Assembly: GCF_000702825.1 (NCBI RefSeq)
Contig: NZ_JNKF01000011.1
Location: 186,001 to 250,000 of the forward strand
DNA length: 64,000 nucleotides
From: Prevotella sp. P6B1
Lineage (GTDB): Bacteria > Bacteroidota > Bacteroidia > Bacteroidales > Bacteroidaceae
Reading direction: 5' to 3'
A model generated the notes under the pieces. It did not search any database. It had not been told where the DNA came from and worked only from the letters and a program-made list of their open reading frames with translations. The first letter of the stretch is position 1, and each line of letters starts with the position of its first letter. A program made the translations under genes and the position numbers. This document shows positions 52,192 to 60,226 of the stretch, piece after piece.

Positions 52192-52722
52192 TTATTTATC
52201 CTCCGGATTCTTGCAGTAATCAAGGTATCTTTGGATCCATTTTTCTTCGAGAGCATCGAGATCAATACCTCTTAACGGATGATATGGCCAGCAAGGCTCT
52301 GGCACTTCAATATCATTAGCAGCAAGTGTGTCTCTTAGGTCATCAATATATCGACATAAAAGAGAAATTCTGCCACGTAAAGGTTTTGTACGAATAAGTG
52401 CTTCAGGAATAGACTTAGACATACGCAGCATCTTACGAAGCTCTTTGTTTTCTTTGAAGACACGTGGCCCATGAGCGCCCAACTTTTCCATCATTTTATG
52501 TTGCAGGGCATTTTCTTCTTCCAGACCTTTGGCATAATTCTTTAGACGTTGATAATCTTCTGTAATGTTTTTTATGAGTTTCAGGTGTAGGTTTTCTTCT
52601 TCTAATGCTTTGGCATATGCTGTTATTTTTTCAAGCTTTTCTTGATTATGGCGATACGATTCTATTAACCGCTTCATCCATATTTCTTCAGGAATATCTT
52701 GTTGTGGCTGAATATACTTCAT
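52192..52722 (-). CDS. Coiled-coil hypothetical protein
   Basis: 176 aa from MKYIQPQQDIPEEIWMKRLI. Residues about 15-80 form coiled coils containing a repeated AKALEEENLHLKLIKNIT / AKGLEEENALQHKMMEKL pair, suggesting internal duplication. The C-terminus has EVPEPCWPYHPLRGIDLDAL. No family recognised. -7 box TACCTTTG at 52741-52748 with TTTG 22 bases upstream. Confidence 0.6.
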   Translation of the reverse strand: MKYIQPQQDIPEEIWMKRLIESYRHNQEKLEKITAYAKALEEENLHLKLIKNITEDYQRLKNYAKGLEEENALQHKMMEKLGAHGPRVFKENKELRKMLRMSKSIPEALIRTKPLRGRISLLCRYIDDLRDTLAANDIEVPEPCWPYHPLRGIDLDALEEKWIQRYLDYCKNPEDK

Positions 52723-52740
52723 ATCTTTGTATTTTTCGTG

Positions 52741-52748
52741 CAAAGGTA
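52741..52748 (-). promoter_or_regulatory. -7 box of the coiled-coil gene
   Basis: TACCTTTG on the minus strand, with TTTG at 52771-52774. It lacks GTCTTTT, so it is not part of the late set. Confidence 0.5.
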
Positions 52749-52795
52749 CAACCTTTTCTGTACAATAAAGCAAAAAAAAGAAAAAATAGCACTCC

Positions 52796-53173
52796 TTAAA
52801 GGAATGCTATTAATTCTTGCTGGGCTTCAGGAGCCATCTGAACCACTTTTGGCTCTGCCTTTTTGCGAGGCTTACGCTGCTTCTTTGGCTTTTCCTCTGG
52901 CTGAACTTCCTGCTCTGCAGGCTTCTCTGCCTCGGCTGCAGCTTCTGCGGATGCTGCTTTTTCTTTAGCTATTTCTTCTGAGAGAGCTTTGAGGGATGCA
53001 TCTTCGATACGGAATCCTGTCTGCTTCTTCAACATAAAAGCGAAACGCATGGCCTTGTAGGGACTCTTGCAGTATGCCTGACCTTGTTCTTCACCTGTGA
53101 TGGCCACCATCCATACATTGTTCTCACTCTTGTTAGACTTCACTTCTGTAACGATAATAACTTTTGCTTCCAT
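52796..53173 (-). CDS. Hypothetical protein with Lys/Pro/Glu-rich tail
   Basis: 125 aa. A compact N-terminal domain (MEAKVIIVTEVKSNKSENNV, GQAYCKSPYKAMRFAFMLKK) is followed by an Ala/Glu then Lys/Pro/Arg-rich disordered tail (KPKKQRKPRKKAEPK) that could bind nucleic acid. No family recognised. Its leader closely resembles that of the next gene. Confidence 0.6.
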   Translation of the reverse strand: MEAKVIIVTEVKSNKSENNVWMVAITGEEQGQAYCKSPYKAMRFAFMLKKQTGFRIEDASLKALSEEIAKEKAASAEAAAEAEKPAEQEVQPEEKPKKQRKPRKKAEPKVVQMAPEAQQELIAFL

Positions 53174-53221
53174 AATTCTTATATTTTAAATTGTTAGACT
53201 TATCTTTGATGAAACTTTAAT

Positions 53222-53443
53222 TTATGCTTTGTAAACTTCGATGTAAGTAATATCTGCCATGAGATCATTGGCCATCTGCTCTGCTATTTCTGTGGCTTTA
53301 GCGAATGTGTCCGCTTCTACCTCATATTCATAGAACTCACCATCCTCACAATTGACAACTACATTGTAGATATTGCCTGGATAATAGCGCTTGCTAAATA
53401 ACCTGCTGTGGGTGAAAACCGATGTTTGTACATTCTGTGTCAT
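53222..53443 (-). CDS. Small hypothetical protein
   Basis: 73 aa, MTQNVQTSVFTHSRLFSKRY start, then a beta-alpha core (NVVVNCEDGEFYEYEVEADT, FAKATEIAEQMANDLMADIT). It resembles small phage or ICE proteins but no family is assigned. It lies 48 bases upstream of the 125-aa gene on the same strand; both are preceded by a shared leader ending AAGAATT before ATG. Confidence 0.55.
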   Translation of the reverse strand: MTQNVQTSVFTHSRLFSKRYYPGNIYNVVVNCEDGEFYEYEVEADTFAKATEIAEQMANDLMADITYIEVYKA

Positions 53444-54180
53444 AATTCTTATTTTTAAATGTTTGACTTCTTGAAAATGATAGCTCCGAGGAGCTTTTGT
53501 AATTTTTACGTGCATAAAAGAGCCAGCAAGCGGTAAGGGCTTTAATGCAAGGAATTTCAAGGAAAATTTGGGAAAACCACATTTTGTTATAGCCTCTTTG
53601 GGCGTGAAGTAAGAAAATGCGGAAGGCTGCTGAAATTTTCTACAGAAATCGGGTACCAGTACTTGCAGTGCACGTGCTTGCGCTAAATTTGCAAAGGAAA
53701 AATCAGAAAGGACCTCACAGGAAGCTTACATGAGAAGTCCAACATACATGGAAAATGATAATGACACGGATTCGCCAAACATTCACCAGCGGCGGGTATA
53801 GTAAGCGCCATCAATGACCACACCTTGTTCTGGCAATATCTGGGATGTCAATGTTTGTATGTGGATGGAAACATCTGTTTGATTTTGAGGTATGGAGCGG
53901 ACTTTCCAATTTACATGGACACGGGCAGGAGAGTGGGGGGCTTTTACCTTTTAGGGGCAGATACGACATCGATGTCCAAAGTTAAAACACTATGTCATCA
54001 ATCATCAAAGATGGTACATATTGCATAAGAATTGGAAGTAAAGATGAATGGACGGTGTGAAGCCAGACAAGTATGAGATGAACAACGGAGTGTGGCATCT
54101 AACAGATTTTAAGAACTGAAGGCGTACGAGAGAACCTGCATAGCCTATGCATCGGCTGATTGAAGATGCTGACAGGGAAC
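53444..54180. other. Region without a confident gene; decayed coding traces
   Basis: Short frames only. At 53992-54119 on the plus strand MSSIIKDGTYCIRIGSKDEW runs into a stop and continues one frame away as KPDKYEMNNGVWHLTDFKN, which looks like one small gene broken by a frameshift. A possible plus -7 box TAAATTTG lies at 53684-53691 with TTG 18 bases upstream. A self-complementary AGCTCCGAGGAGCT followed by TTTT sits at 53482-53499. Confidence 0.35.
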
Positions 54181-54211
54181 AAAAAGAACGGCGGACCTCA
54201 CGGCTCGCCGT
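54181..54211 (-). terminator. Intrinsic terminator downstream of the 54.3-kb gene
   Basis: Arms ACGGCG (54188-54193) and CGCCGT (54206-54211), followed on the minus strand by TCTTTTTG. It lies about 140 bases after the stop at 54348. Confidence 0.7.
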
Positions 54212-54347
54212 CTCAGAATAAAATTTGGGTAAATATTGCATTTGCTTATTATTCGGCGTCCAAGAAGCCTCGCAGGAAATTCAAGACAGAGTCCAATGAA
54301 TAAGTCAGCGATGCACACGCCTATAGCAAAAAGCAGAGTCTCACGAC

Positions 54348-55037
54348 TCAGATATCCTGTCTCCAGTTCTGATTATCAATCCTTGATTCATCATCTCCGA
54401 TGAACAGCAGAATGATAATCATGAGAAGCGGAGTCGCCAAAATGCTTAGTAAGACCCATAGAACCACATTCCTGTGTCTCTTTTGAGCCATCAAAGCAAC
54501 TACGACATATAATCCAACGCTTATGCCAATGACAATAATGAGAATGAAGAGCCCGATTAAGAAATACGCTCCGAAATTGTCATCAGAATCTCTTTGGGCA
54601 TTGCGTGACTTATAGTCGCTATAAGGACTAAAACTGTCTTCAGATTCCGTTATCTCTTCCTCTGGAAGATTGTAGCCTTTTAAGGTAAATTCAATCTTAA
54701 AGGCTGTATGACCGAATTCATCTTTTGTCTTGTAATAATGGTAATACCTTTCATGTTCATAGGCTGGTATATTAACCTTTTTGGTCATACCAGGTGCAAT
54801 GCTGATTTTGTTTGAGAATTCTTCATAATCCAATTCGTTTCCAGACATATCCAGGTACTTAATTAAGAAAACGATATTACGTATTTCTTCGTTAGTGTTG
54901 TTCTTTAATGCAAGAGTCCCCTCGTTATCCAACCACGATTGCTCATAAGAAACCATCGTTATGTCTTTTTTCAGATCTTTGGCAAATGCTGCAAAAGATA
55001 TGAATACAATGCATAGTATTAAAGTAATTCTTTTCAT
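54348..55037 (-). CDS. Membrane protein with extracytoplasmic FxLD-type domain
   Basis: 229 aa. Signal peptide (LILCIVFISFAAFA), then a beta-sandwich segment (about 25-120, EGTLALKNNTNEEIRNIVFL, KKVNIPAYEHERYYHYY), a Ser/Asp linker, and two C-terminal membrane helices (FLIGLFILIIVIGISVGLYV, LWVLLSILATPLLMIIILLF). The sandwich resembles the small Ig-like domain found before membrane helices in Bacteroidota cargo proteins. Function unknown. Confidence 0.6.
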   Translation of the reverse strand: MKRITLILCIVFISFAAFAKDLKKDITMVSYEQSWLDNEGTLALKNNTNEEIRNIVFLIKYLDMSGNELDYEEFSNKISIAPGMTKKVNIPAYEHERYYHYYKTKDEFGHTAFKIEFTLKGYNLPEEEITESEDSFSPYSDYKSRNAQRDSDDNFGAYFLIGLFILIIVIGISVGLYVVVALMAQKRHRNVVLWVLLSILATPLLMIIILLFIGDDESRIDNQNWRQDI

Positions 55038-55064
55038 ATTATTTTGATTATGTTATTCATATAA

Positions 55065-56123
55065 TTACCATTTTGTTGGTAAAACGATGTTCTTTACTTC
55101 GTGCGCAGCTCCGAAGAGGGGAGAAATTTCTTCGTCGGTGAAACCTGCAATGCCGCAGCCGATGCGGGTGACGAGGAACGTCAAGTTCTGGTGCTGCTTG
55201 GCGAACTCGATGAACTCGTCGACGTAGGGACGGATGGTTTCTATGCCACCTTGCATAGTGGGAATGGCATAGCTTTGTCCCTGCAGACCGACACCTTGCC
55301 CCATGATGGCACCGAAGTGGCGATATGCAACATAGGCTGCACCTCCGCCATGCATACCGCGAAGGTTTGAGCCGAAGACGAAAATCTCGTTTGGCTGGAG
55401 CGAGGTGATGCGCTCCGGAGTAGTACGCTTTTCTTCCATAGTTCTTCTTTCCATGAAATCCATAGGAACGGCACAAGGTGCTGCTTCTTCCATCACAGGC
55501 TCGCCAACAATGCCGAAGTCTGGCATAATTTCAGGCATATCGAGGTCCATATCAAAGTTCTTGCGGAAATACGGCACGATGATGTCTTCCTTGATTTTCT
55601 TGTATTTCTGTGATATGGCTGCGGGAGTCATTCCCATTTGGGCGGCAACATCCTTTGATTTGAAGCCCTGCAGGAGTATCATATCTATAATAAGACGCTC
55701 CTGACGTCCCATAGGAACATGGTCGCAGACATCTTCAACCATATGATTAAACTGCAAACGGAGATTACTCGTGACATCGAATGACTGGAGATAGTCCTCA
55801 AAGGTAATGCTGCCGTATTCCTTGCGGTACCATTTCAGCGCATCGAGGACTATGAAACGGAAACCATTGATAAGCCAGGTCTTTAGAGAAACATTCGGGG
55901 AATGATCCTCCAGTGGCTTCCAATCATGCTCCATCAGGAATATAGCATACTGATGAGCGAGTGAAAGGAAGTCCAGGTTTTCTTTCTCATGAAGCTGATA
56001 CCGCTGGTCGAAAATGTAATAGCCTATCTGACAATATCCATAGAAATAATCACGGATAATGTCAGAGTCACCTTGGCGGAAGCCCCTAAGAATCTCCTTG
56101 TCAGATAGTCGTCTACAGGTCAT
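55065..56123 (-). CDS. Sigma-70-like protein fused to a macro-like domain
   Basis: 352 aa. Residues about 8-100 look like sigma region 2 (SDKEILRGFRQGDSDIIRDY, NVSLKTWLINGFRFIVLDAL). Residues about 135-185 look like region 4 with a helix-turn-helix (QERLIIDMILLQGFKSKDVA, AQMGMTPAAISQKYKKIKED). After a linker (about 195-235), residues 237-352 match the phage-associated macro-like A1S_2505 type: NEIFVFGSNLRGMHGGGAAY, QSYAIPTMQGGIETI and FLVTRIGCGIAGFTDEEI. Such domains bind or process ADP-ribose-like ligands. It could be a ligand-controlled sigma factor; the nearby ADP-ribose enzymes make this attractive but unproven. Confidence 0.75.
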   Translation of the reverse strand: MTCRRLSDKEILRGFRQGDSDIIRDYFYGYCQIGYYIFDQRYQLHEKENLDFLSLAHQYAIFLMEHDWKPLEDHSPNVSLKTWLINGFRFIVLDALKWYRKEYGSITFEDYLQSFDVTSNLRLQFNHMVEDVCDHVPMGRQERLIIDMILLQGFKSKDVAAQMGMTPAAISQKYKKIKEDIIVPYFRKNFDMDLDMPEIMPDFGIVGEPVMEEAAPCAVPMDFMERRTMEEKRTTPERITSLQPNEIFVFGSNLRGMHGGGAAYVAYRHFGAIMGQGVGLQGQSYAIPTMQGGIETIRPYVDEFIEFAKQHQNLTFLVTRIGCGIAGFTDEEISPLFGAAHEVKNIVLPTKW

Positions 56124-56248
56124 ATTATTGTTTTATGGGGCGAATATACAAAAAAAACGTGATACTACTTAATTTTTTCTGAAAAACTTCTTTAAAGTGA
56201 TAAAGACATGTCGAAACAGTAGTATAAATCCTTTAAAACATTACGATT

Positions 56249-56890
56249 ATGACAGATTTAATTCCAACAAGAGTTCACAACTTGATTATTGTAGACGAAA
56301 GTGGGTCTATGGAGTGTATCCGCAAGCAGGCCTTCACAGGCATGAACGAAACTCTGCAGACTGTTCGCATGATGCAGAAGAAGTATCCTAACCAGATTCA
56401 GTATGTTACGCTGATTACCTTTGACAGCGATCATACCAAGCTGCACTATGATAATACGCTGGCGGATAAAACCAAGGAATTGAAGTGGAAAGCTTACAGC
56501 CCTTGCGCTGCTACGCCGCTTTACGATGCTATCGGAAAAGGCGTCTCTAAGGTAAACGCACAAGTGGAAGGAGGTGACCATGTTCTTGTGACTATTATAA
56601 CAGATGGCTATGAGAACTGTTCACAGGAATGGACACTGAAGATGGTGCGTAACCTTATCGAGAAGCTGAAGAAGCAGAATTGGACCTTTACGCTGATTGG
56701 TACCGACAATCTTGATGTGGAGGAGATGGCCCATGCGTTTGCCATCGAGGAACACATGGAGTTTACTCAGGATGAGAAAGGTACCAAGGAGATGTTCGCC
56801 CGTGAACGCAGGAGTCGTGAACGCTACAACTGCTGCGTGGCTGAAGCGGCACCTATGCCGAAGGGAAAGTTCTTTGAAGACGAAAACTAA
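56249..56890 (+). CDS. von Willebrand factor A domain protein (TerY-like)
   Basis: 213 aa, one vWA domain. The metal-ion site is complete: LIIVDESGSME (DxSxS), the Thr in CAATPLYDAIG, and Asp in IITDGYENC. The C-terminus is basic then acidic (FARERRSRERYNCC). Cytoplasmic vWA proteins of this size occur in Ter-type stress systems and phage genomes. It diverges from the sigma/macro gene with 125 bases between. Confidence 0.85.
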   Translation: MTDLIPTRVHNLIIVDESGSMECIRKQAFTGMNETLQTVRMMQKKYPNQIQYVTLITFDSDHTKLHYDNTLADKTKELKWKAYSPCAATPLYDAIGKGVSKVNAQVEGGDHVLVTIITDGYENCSQEWTLKMVRNLIEKLKKQNWTFTLIGTDNLDVEEMAHAFAIEEHMEFTQDEKGTKEMFARERRSRERYNCCVAEAAPMPKGKFFEDEN

Positions 56891-56920
56891 TAAAGAATAG
56901 AGAGAATGTATCTATTCCAG

Positions 56921-56977
56921 AAGCCCCCGAAAGCCCGAAGCACTAAATCGAAAACTGAAGGGGCTTATACTTTTTTT
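56921..56977 (+). terminator. Terminator of the vWA gene
   Basis: Arms AAGCCCC (56921-56927) and GGGGCTT (56960-56966), then ATAC and seven T. The loop is long (32 bases). Confidence 0.5.
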
Positions 56978-57010
56978 CTAGTAGTAATAAGGTTTTCTAT
57001 CTATCACAAA

Positions 57011-57550
57011 TTATTTTATTAAACATATAATCCAACAGGCAGCAGTAGCGACTGCAAAAATCGCAGCTATAAAACCCAAACATCCTGTATTACCTTTGCT
57101 AGTCTTTGTTTTTCTATTGTTAAGAACTATAGCATTACCATCAAATGCTTTTATTAAATTTATACTGGATAGTGCATCTAAATGTCTTGCACATTTAGGA
57201 CAAACTCTTATAGAAATAGATTCCGACGATGCTTGTATGTTCATCCAGCCTGGCATAGTCGCATTATCAAGTTTGATTGAGAAATTATTTGTCTTACTTT
57301 TGACAATAGCATCAGTAATAAGAAATTTCCTTCCGCACGTGGGACAATAGAAATATTTCTTGAAGTCAGCTTGTGTTTTTTCAATCATAGACTCTATTTG
57401 CGTCTCAGATAAGTCATACCATGCTAAATCTGTATAAGCTTTTGGTTTATTTATGTCATAGCATCCTTTTTCTAAATCATTCCACGTACGAACTCTTCTT
57501 ATAAGCTCTTCATACTGTGGATCCCAATACTTGTTTATCATATCTTTCAA
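57011..57550 (-). CDS. Zinc-ribbon protein with C-terminal membrane anchor
   Basis: 179 aa. N-terminal helical part, a split zinc ribbon (YFYCPTCGRKFLITDA and ISIRVCPKCARHLDAL), and a single C-terminal membrane helix (GCLGFIAAIFAVATAACWII). It starts 10 bases after the exonuclease VII-like gene and carries nearly the same tail as that protein. Last gene of the six-gene operon. No known family. Confidence 0.75.
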   Translation of the reverse strand: MKDMINKYWDPQYEELIRRVRTWNDLEKGCYDINKPKAYTDLAWYDLSETQIESMIEKTQADFKKYFYCPTCGRKFLITDAIVKSKTNNFSIKLDNATMPGWMNIQASSESISIRVCPKCARHLDALSSINLIKAFDGNAIVLNNRKTKTSKGNTGCLGFIAAIFAVATAACWIICLIK

Positions 57551-57560
57551 ATTTTAGATG

Positions 57561-58988
57561 TCAGATAATAAATAAAATAGTCCAACACGCAGCTGTTGCA
57601 ATTGCTATAATTGCTGTCACCATACCAAGGCAACCTGATGAACATCCTTTGTTTCTACTTAGTGCTTCTTCCAGCTGTTTCTCTAGCTGGCGGGCTTTAT
57701 CCTTTGCATCATTAAGGTCTTTGTTTGACTGGGCGTTCTGAGCCGTCAACTTTTGAAGGGATTTATTAAGTTCGCCATTAGTCTCCTGCATTTTTTTAAG
57801 ACTACCATTGAATTCTACAAGCTTCTTCTGCAGTTCTTCATTTTGTTTGGTGGCTGCTGCCAGCTGTGTTTTTGACTGAGCCTGGAATTTAGCCAGTGCC
57901 TCGTCGTTTTTTTTCTGTTGAGCTTCGAGATTTTTCTTATTCTCTTCTTGAACTTTCTGCAGATTTTTGGTATTTTCCTCCATCTGCTTCTTTTGGGCTT
58001 CTTGATTAGCCTTTGTCTGCTCCTGGGCCTGTTTTGTCATTTTTTCAACTTGAGCAAGTAATTCCTTGTTTTTCTTGTTCGACTCGTCGATTTGTTTGAT
58101 GAACTGCTTCTTGACTTCCTCGATGAGGGCGGCACGTGAGTTGTTTCGCTTGGCTGTGACACGTTCAACCATCTCAGAGAAGTATTGACCGAGACCGTTT
58201 GGCGTTGGTGCTACTTTGTCTGCGATGGACTTCATGAAAAGCTCTTCGCCGACATGACCAATAGCACAAATAATAGGGGTGGACATGTTGGCCACAGTCT
58301 GCAGAACAGCTATCTCATCCAATGACTCAATGCCGGAACCGCCACCACGAATTAGGGCGATGACGTCGTATTGCTGTGAGTCAAGAGACTGTAGGAAAGT
58401 GGAAAGTGTGGTTGCGTTTCCAAAGGATTGACGCTCTTCTTTGAAATCGATCTTCACAGCGGCGGCGTTTACACCAGCGTTGAAGTCAGCCATGGTAATT
58501 GAAGTAGTAGCAAATACAAGGGCTACACGTGGGCGCTCGTCTTTGAAAAGTTTATCCTCCAGAACAGCATCTACATTCTTAAAGCCTCGTTTGGTTTTGG
58601 CTATACGAATCTCTGACCGTTTTAAGTCCTGTTCTGTAACGAACTGGTCTTTTACTATCTCGAAACGAGTGACGTTGACTACTATCTGGATAGTACCGTT
58701 TTGGAAAGGGTTTAACTCGATTAGACCTCCGACTTGAACCAGACTATTGGATTTAAGGCGGGAACGATCCTGACGATTAATCTTCAGCGTAATGGTGACG
58801 TTTGAATCTACGTCGCGCAACTCATCGTAGAATGCTGCCCACTGAGCGTTTTGGTTTGGCTTCTGAATGTAAATGCCACGAAGCCACACCACGCCGTTCG
58901 ATTTGCCTCGCTCCAGGAATGAACGATAGATGCCCACAAGTTCAACTGGGGTGTAATACTGTACTGCAGGAAGATTATTATCAGCCAT
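57561..58988 (-). CDS. Exonuclease VII large subunit-like protein with coiled coil and C-terminal membrane anchor
   Basis: 475 aa. Residues about 1-110 form an OB-fold (VRGIYIQKPNQNAQWAAF, LKSNSLVQVGGLIELNPF). Residues about 120-285 are an XseA-type catalytic domain: RGFKNVDAVLEDKLFKDERP, VIALIRGGGSGIESLDEIAV, and IICAIGHVGEELFMKSIADK then APTP. The family His-x-x-Asp is His-x-x-Glu here. A long Gln/Lys/Glu coiled coil (about 290-445) leads to a membrane helix (GCLGMVTAIIAIATAACWTI). Normal XseA also has a coiled coil but no membrane tail. No xseB partner is seen. A membrane-tethered nuclease is inferred. Confidence 0.82.
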   Translation of the reverse strand: MADNNLPAVQYYTPVELVGIYRSFLERGKSNGVVWLRGIYIQKPNQNAQWAAFYDELRDVDSNVTITLKINRQDRSRLKSNSLVQVGGLIELNPFQNGTIQIVVNVTRFEIVKDQFVTEQDLKRSEIRIAKTKRGFKNVDAVLEDKLFKDERPRVALVFATTSITMADFNAGVNAAAVKIDFKEERQSFGNATTLSTFLQSLDSQQYDVIALIRGGGSGIESLDEIAVLQTVANMSTPIICAIGHVGEELFMKSIADKVAPTPNGLGQYFSEMVERVTAKRNNSRAALIEEVKKQFIKQIDESNKKNKELLAQVEKMTKQAQEQTKANQEAQKKQMEENTKNLQKVQEENKKNLEAQQKKNDEALAKFQAQSKTQLAAATKQNEELQKKLVEFNGSLKKMQETNGELNKSLQKLTAQNAQSNKDLNDAKDKARQLEKQLEEALSRNKGCSSGCLGMVTAIIAIATAACWTILFII

Positions 58989-58990
58989 AG

Positions 58991-59437
58991 CTATTCTGGG
59001 ATTTTTACGTAACGAGCATAGACCGCTGCTGCATCCTTGATGATGTCGTAGTGGTCGAATGCTAGATGAGGAAGGTCAGTAAGATCGAACCAAGCTGCAT
59101 TTGCTGCGTCGTCTTGTCCTTTGACTTCCTCTGGTGAGTCTATAATGGCGAGGTAAGCTACTGTAATTGTTCGTCCTCTTGGGTCACGGTCAACCTTAGA
59201 GTATGCTCCAATTTGATGAACGGTGGCCACCTTCAGACCTGTCTCTTCCTCCAGCTCACGAATGGCGCATTCTTCTGTGGTTTCATCCATGTTCATGAAT
59301 CCGCCAGGAAATGCCCATGCACCTTTGTATGGTTCAGCTCCCCTCTGGATGAGTAGCACCTTTGGGAGAGGTTCGTTTGTCATTACTGCACAGTCAGCTG
59401 TAACAGCGGGACGTGGGTATTTGTATGTATAATCCAT
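58991..59437 (-). CDS. Nudix hydrolase, ADP-ribose pyrophosphatase-like
   Basis: 148 aa. The Nudix box is complete (GGFMNMDETTEECAIRELEE then ETGL). The N-terminus (YPRPAVTADCAVM) resembles the ADP-ribose/NAD-linked Nudix group. It would split ADP-ribose into AMP and ribose-5-phosphate. It sits 3 bases after the ADP-ribosylglycohydrolase and 2 bases before the exonuclease VII-like gene. Substrate is inferred from context. Confidence 0.85.
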   Translation of the reverse strand: MDYTYKYPRPAVTADCAVMTNEPLPKVLLIQRGAEPYKGAWAFPGGFMNMDETTEECAIRELEEETGLKVATVHQIGAYSKVDRDPRGRTITVAYLAIIDSPEEVKGQDDAANAAWFDLTDLPHLAFDHYDIIKDAAAVYARYVKIPE

Positions 59438-59440
59438 TTC

Positions 59441-60223
59441 CTATCTATTTATCATTTCGTAAAATTCAATCACGATGTCATTCATCTCTTCCGGAAGAAA
59501 GTTCTTTATGCTTTTCCTGATATCAAGAGGTATACCCCAAATCGCTTCCGCAATACTGCCAACGATGGCACCCAAAGTGTCAGCATCTGCTCCTAGACTA
59601 ACAGCTTTACGAACCGCATCTTCAAAGCTGTTGCTGATGCCTATTATCCAAAGAGCGATAGGGACAGTACCCTGGCATGTTTCATCGAACCGATTGATAA
59701 CATCGGCTTTATTGATGTAGATGTCATAGCCAGAGAACTGGACACACTCTTCAAGAATTTCGTCAATGTGATATGGTGCTTGTTCGCCAAATTGCAGAGC
59801 TCTGAAGATTGCCAGTGCCACAGTCTGAGCCCCTTTTATACCTTCATCATGATTATGAGAGGGGAGGGCTGTGGCTGCAGCGGCATCAAGCACCTCGTCG
59901 ATGTACTTGTACCAATGTGCTACAGGAGATACACGCATTGCCGAGCCATTACCAAAACTGTTGTATGGCTGAGGGGTGTCGCTATGTACCCATAGGGCAA
60001 AGCGACCTCCGTAACCACCCTTTGGATTCGGATATCTGCGGCACCAATCATGGATGCTCTCGCCAAAGTCACGATTCATCAGCAAGGCATCGGCAACAGC
60101 GATGGTGCAAATGGTGTCATCGGTGAAACTGTTTCCTTCAGACAACCACTCGAAATTATAGTCGTTCGTGGGGTTGAACTCCCATCGGCTCCCTACTATA
60201 TCTCCTATTATTGCTCCTAACAT
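59441..60223 (-). CDS. ADP-ribosylglycohydrolase family protein
   Basis: 260 aa, one DraG/ARH domain. Metal and substrate motifs are all visible: MLGAIIGDIVGSRWEFN, SFTDDTICTIAVADALL, YNSFGNGSAMRVSPVAHW and VSLGADADTLGAIVGSIAEA. It removes ADP-ribose from modified proteins or nucleic acid or hydrolyses related metabolites. It lies 3 bases downstream of the 904-aa gene. With the Nudix enzyme it forms a removal-and-breakdown pair. Confidence 0.9.
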   Translation of the reverse strand: MLGAIIGDIVGSRWEFNPTNDYNFEWLSEGNSFTDDTICTIAVADALLMNRDFGESIHDWCRRYPNPKGGYGGRFALWVHSDTPQPYNSFGNGSAMRVSPVAHWYKYIDEVLDAAAATALPSHNHDEGIKGAQTVALAIFRALQFGEQAPYHIDEILEECVQFSGYDIYINKADVINRFDETCQGTVPIALWIIGISNSFEDAVRKAVSLGADADTLGAIVGSIAEAIWGIPLDIRKSIKNFLPEEMNDIVIEFYEMINR

Positions 60224-60226
60224 ATA

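Noticed and set aside
53825-54028. 67-aa plus-strand ORF
   Set aside because: It overlaps the better small frame at 53992-54119 and lacks a start context or family.
55057-55476. 139-aa minus-strand ORF
   Set aside because: It is an Arg/His-rich shadow in another frame of the macro-like domain.
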